This document shows, in pieces, positions 5,835 to 6,422 of a stretch of DNA of 6,422 nucleotides. Positions within the stretch are counted from its first letter, which is position 1; each line of letters starts with the position of its first letter. The translations under genes and the position numbers were made by a program. The notes below the pieces were generated by a model. That model was not told the origin of the DNA. It saw nothing but the letters and a program-made list of their open reading frames with translations, and did not search any database. Source of the stretch: Calditrichia bacterium (lineage in GTDB: Bacteria; Calditrichota; Calditrichia; Calditrichales; Calditrichaceae); the NCBI GenBank assembly GCA_027039465.1, contig JALWEA010000630.1, forward strand, positions 1-6,422. The letters run 5' to 3'.

Positions 5835-6422
5835 AGATCAGGAAGACAGCCTTAATACTTTTTTCGCTTTTAACCGCTTTGTGTGCTTTTAATCTGTCTC
5901 CCCTTTGGGCGCAAACAGATCGCATTGCATTGGAATGGGATGCCAATTCCGAATCGGACATGTATTTGTATCGGGTCTTCAAAGGCAATGATGCCAATCA
6001 TCTTAAGCAAGTGGATAGCATTTATCATCCGGAAACGTCATTTACCGACTATCATGTACAAAAGGGCGTGCAGTATTTTTACGGAATAAAGGCCGTGGAC
6101 TTTTCACTGAATGCCAGCCCCATGTCCGATTTGCTTTCAGTTGCCATTCCTAAAATTACAAATCTACCGTCCGAAATGGAGCTGCCTGCCGATACGACCG
6201 TTATTTTGAATCTGGATGATTATGTCGTGGATCCGGACAATGATTACAGCCAATTACAATGGGAAATCAGCGGGTATTCGCAAGTGGATGTTTACTTATC
6301 AAGATCGGCCCATACGGTGACGATTAAAACCCCGTCGAATTGGAATAGTTCGGAACGAGGAATTTTTAAGGTCACCGACCCCGACCATTTGTTCGATCAG
6401 GCCGCCATGACCATTCGGGCAA
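5831..6422 (+). CDS. Secreted FN3/Ig-like domain protein, N-terminal 197 residues (runs off right edge)
   Basis: The ATG at 5831 overlaps the TGA of the barrel gene (ATGA), and GGTGGA (5819-5824) sits 6 nt upstream, so translation is probably coupled. My translation is open to the window edge (197 codons), so the C-terminus is missing. It begins with a signal peptide (MKIRKTALILFSLLTALCAF...) with likely cleavage after PLWA (A27). C18 is not in a good lipobox, so a lipoprotein is unlikely. Residues about 30-106 form an FN3-like domain (RIALEWDANSESDMYLYRVF ... YFYGIKAVD) similar in style to the C-terminal domain of the barrel protein. Residues about 107-197 look like a cadherin/Ig-type beta domain (DDYVVDPDND). 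It is probably a surface or secreted multidomain protein that works with the adjacent barrel. Whether a sorting domain ends it cannot be seen here. Confidence 0.82.
   Translation, partial: MKIRKTALILFSLLTALCAFNLSPLWAQTDRIALEWDANSESDMYLYRVFKGNDANHLKQVDSIYHPETSFTDYHVQKGVQYFYGIKAVDFSLNASPMSDLLSVAIPKITNLPSEMELPADTTVILNLDDYVVDPDNDYSQLQWEISGYSQVDVYLSRSAHTVTIKTPSNWNSSERGIFKVTDPDHLFDQAAMTIRA

Overview
The window looks like chromosomal DNA from a Gram-negative bacterium of the FCB / Calditrichota type, possibly a Caldithrix relative. Pointers are a PorV/PorQ-type outer-membrane barrel carrying a fibronectin-III-like tail, a translationally coupled secreted FN3-domain protein, moderate-GC genes separated by AT-rich gaps, and a long array built on a TTGGAYA heptamer. 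The assignment comes from protein character only and is tentative.

Layout. (1) Positions 1-549, minus strand: the first 183 codons of an acidic, unnamed conserved-type cytoplasmic protein that runs off the left edge. (2) Positions 550-754: a divergent intergenic region ending in a small hairpin just before the next gene. (3) Positions 755-3082, plus strand: a two-gene operon made of a geranylgeranyl-reductase-family flavoprotein (TTG start) and, 15 bp later, a radical SAM protein with a SPASM-like cysteine-rich C-terminus. The pair suggests reductive and radical chemistry on a lipid or isoprenoid substrate, but no substrate can be read from the sequence. (4) Positions 3147-4246: about ten tandem units of 112 bp. 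Each unit is an imperfect hairpin of about 90 bp plus a conserved 22 bp linker, and the whole unit is written in a 7-bp rhythm (16 x 7 = 112). (5) Positions 4247-4619: an AT-rich gap with a possible promoter and a leader stem-loop. (6) Positions 4620-6422, plus strand: a PorV/PorQ-like barrel-FN3 fusion, overlapped by 4 bp (ATGA) by a secreted FN3/Ig-like protein that runs off the right edge.

The most unusual element is the 112-bp array. It has the repeat regularity of a satellite but the internal dyad symmetry of a REP/hairpin element. It follows the flavoprotein/radical-SAM operon with no obvious intrinsic terminator in between. Because 112 is not a multiple of 3, the array throws up several stop-free plus-strand frames (up to 185 codons) that are very unlikely to be genes.
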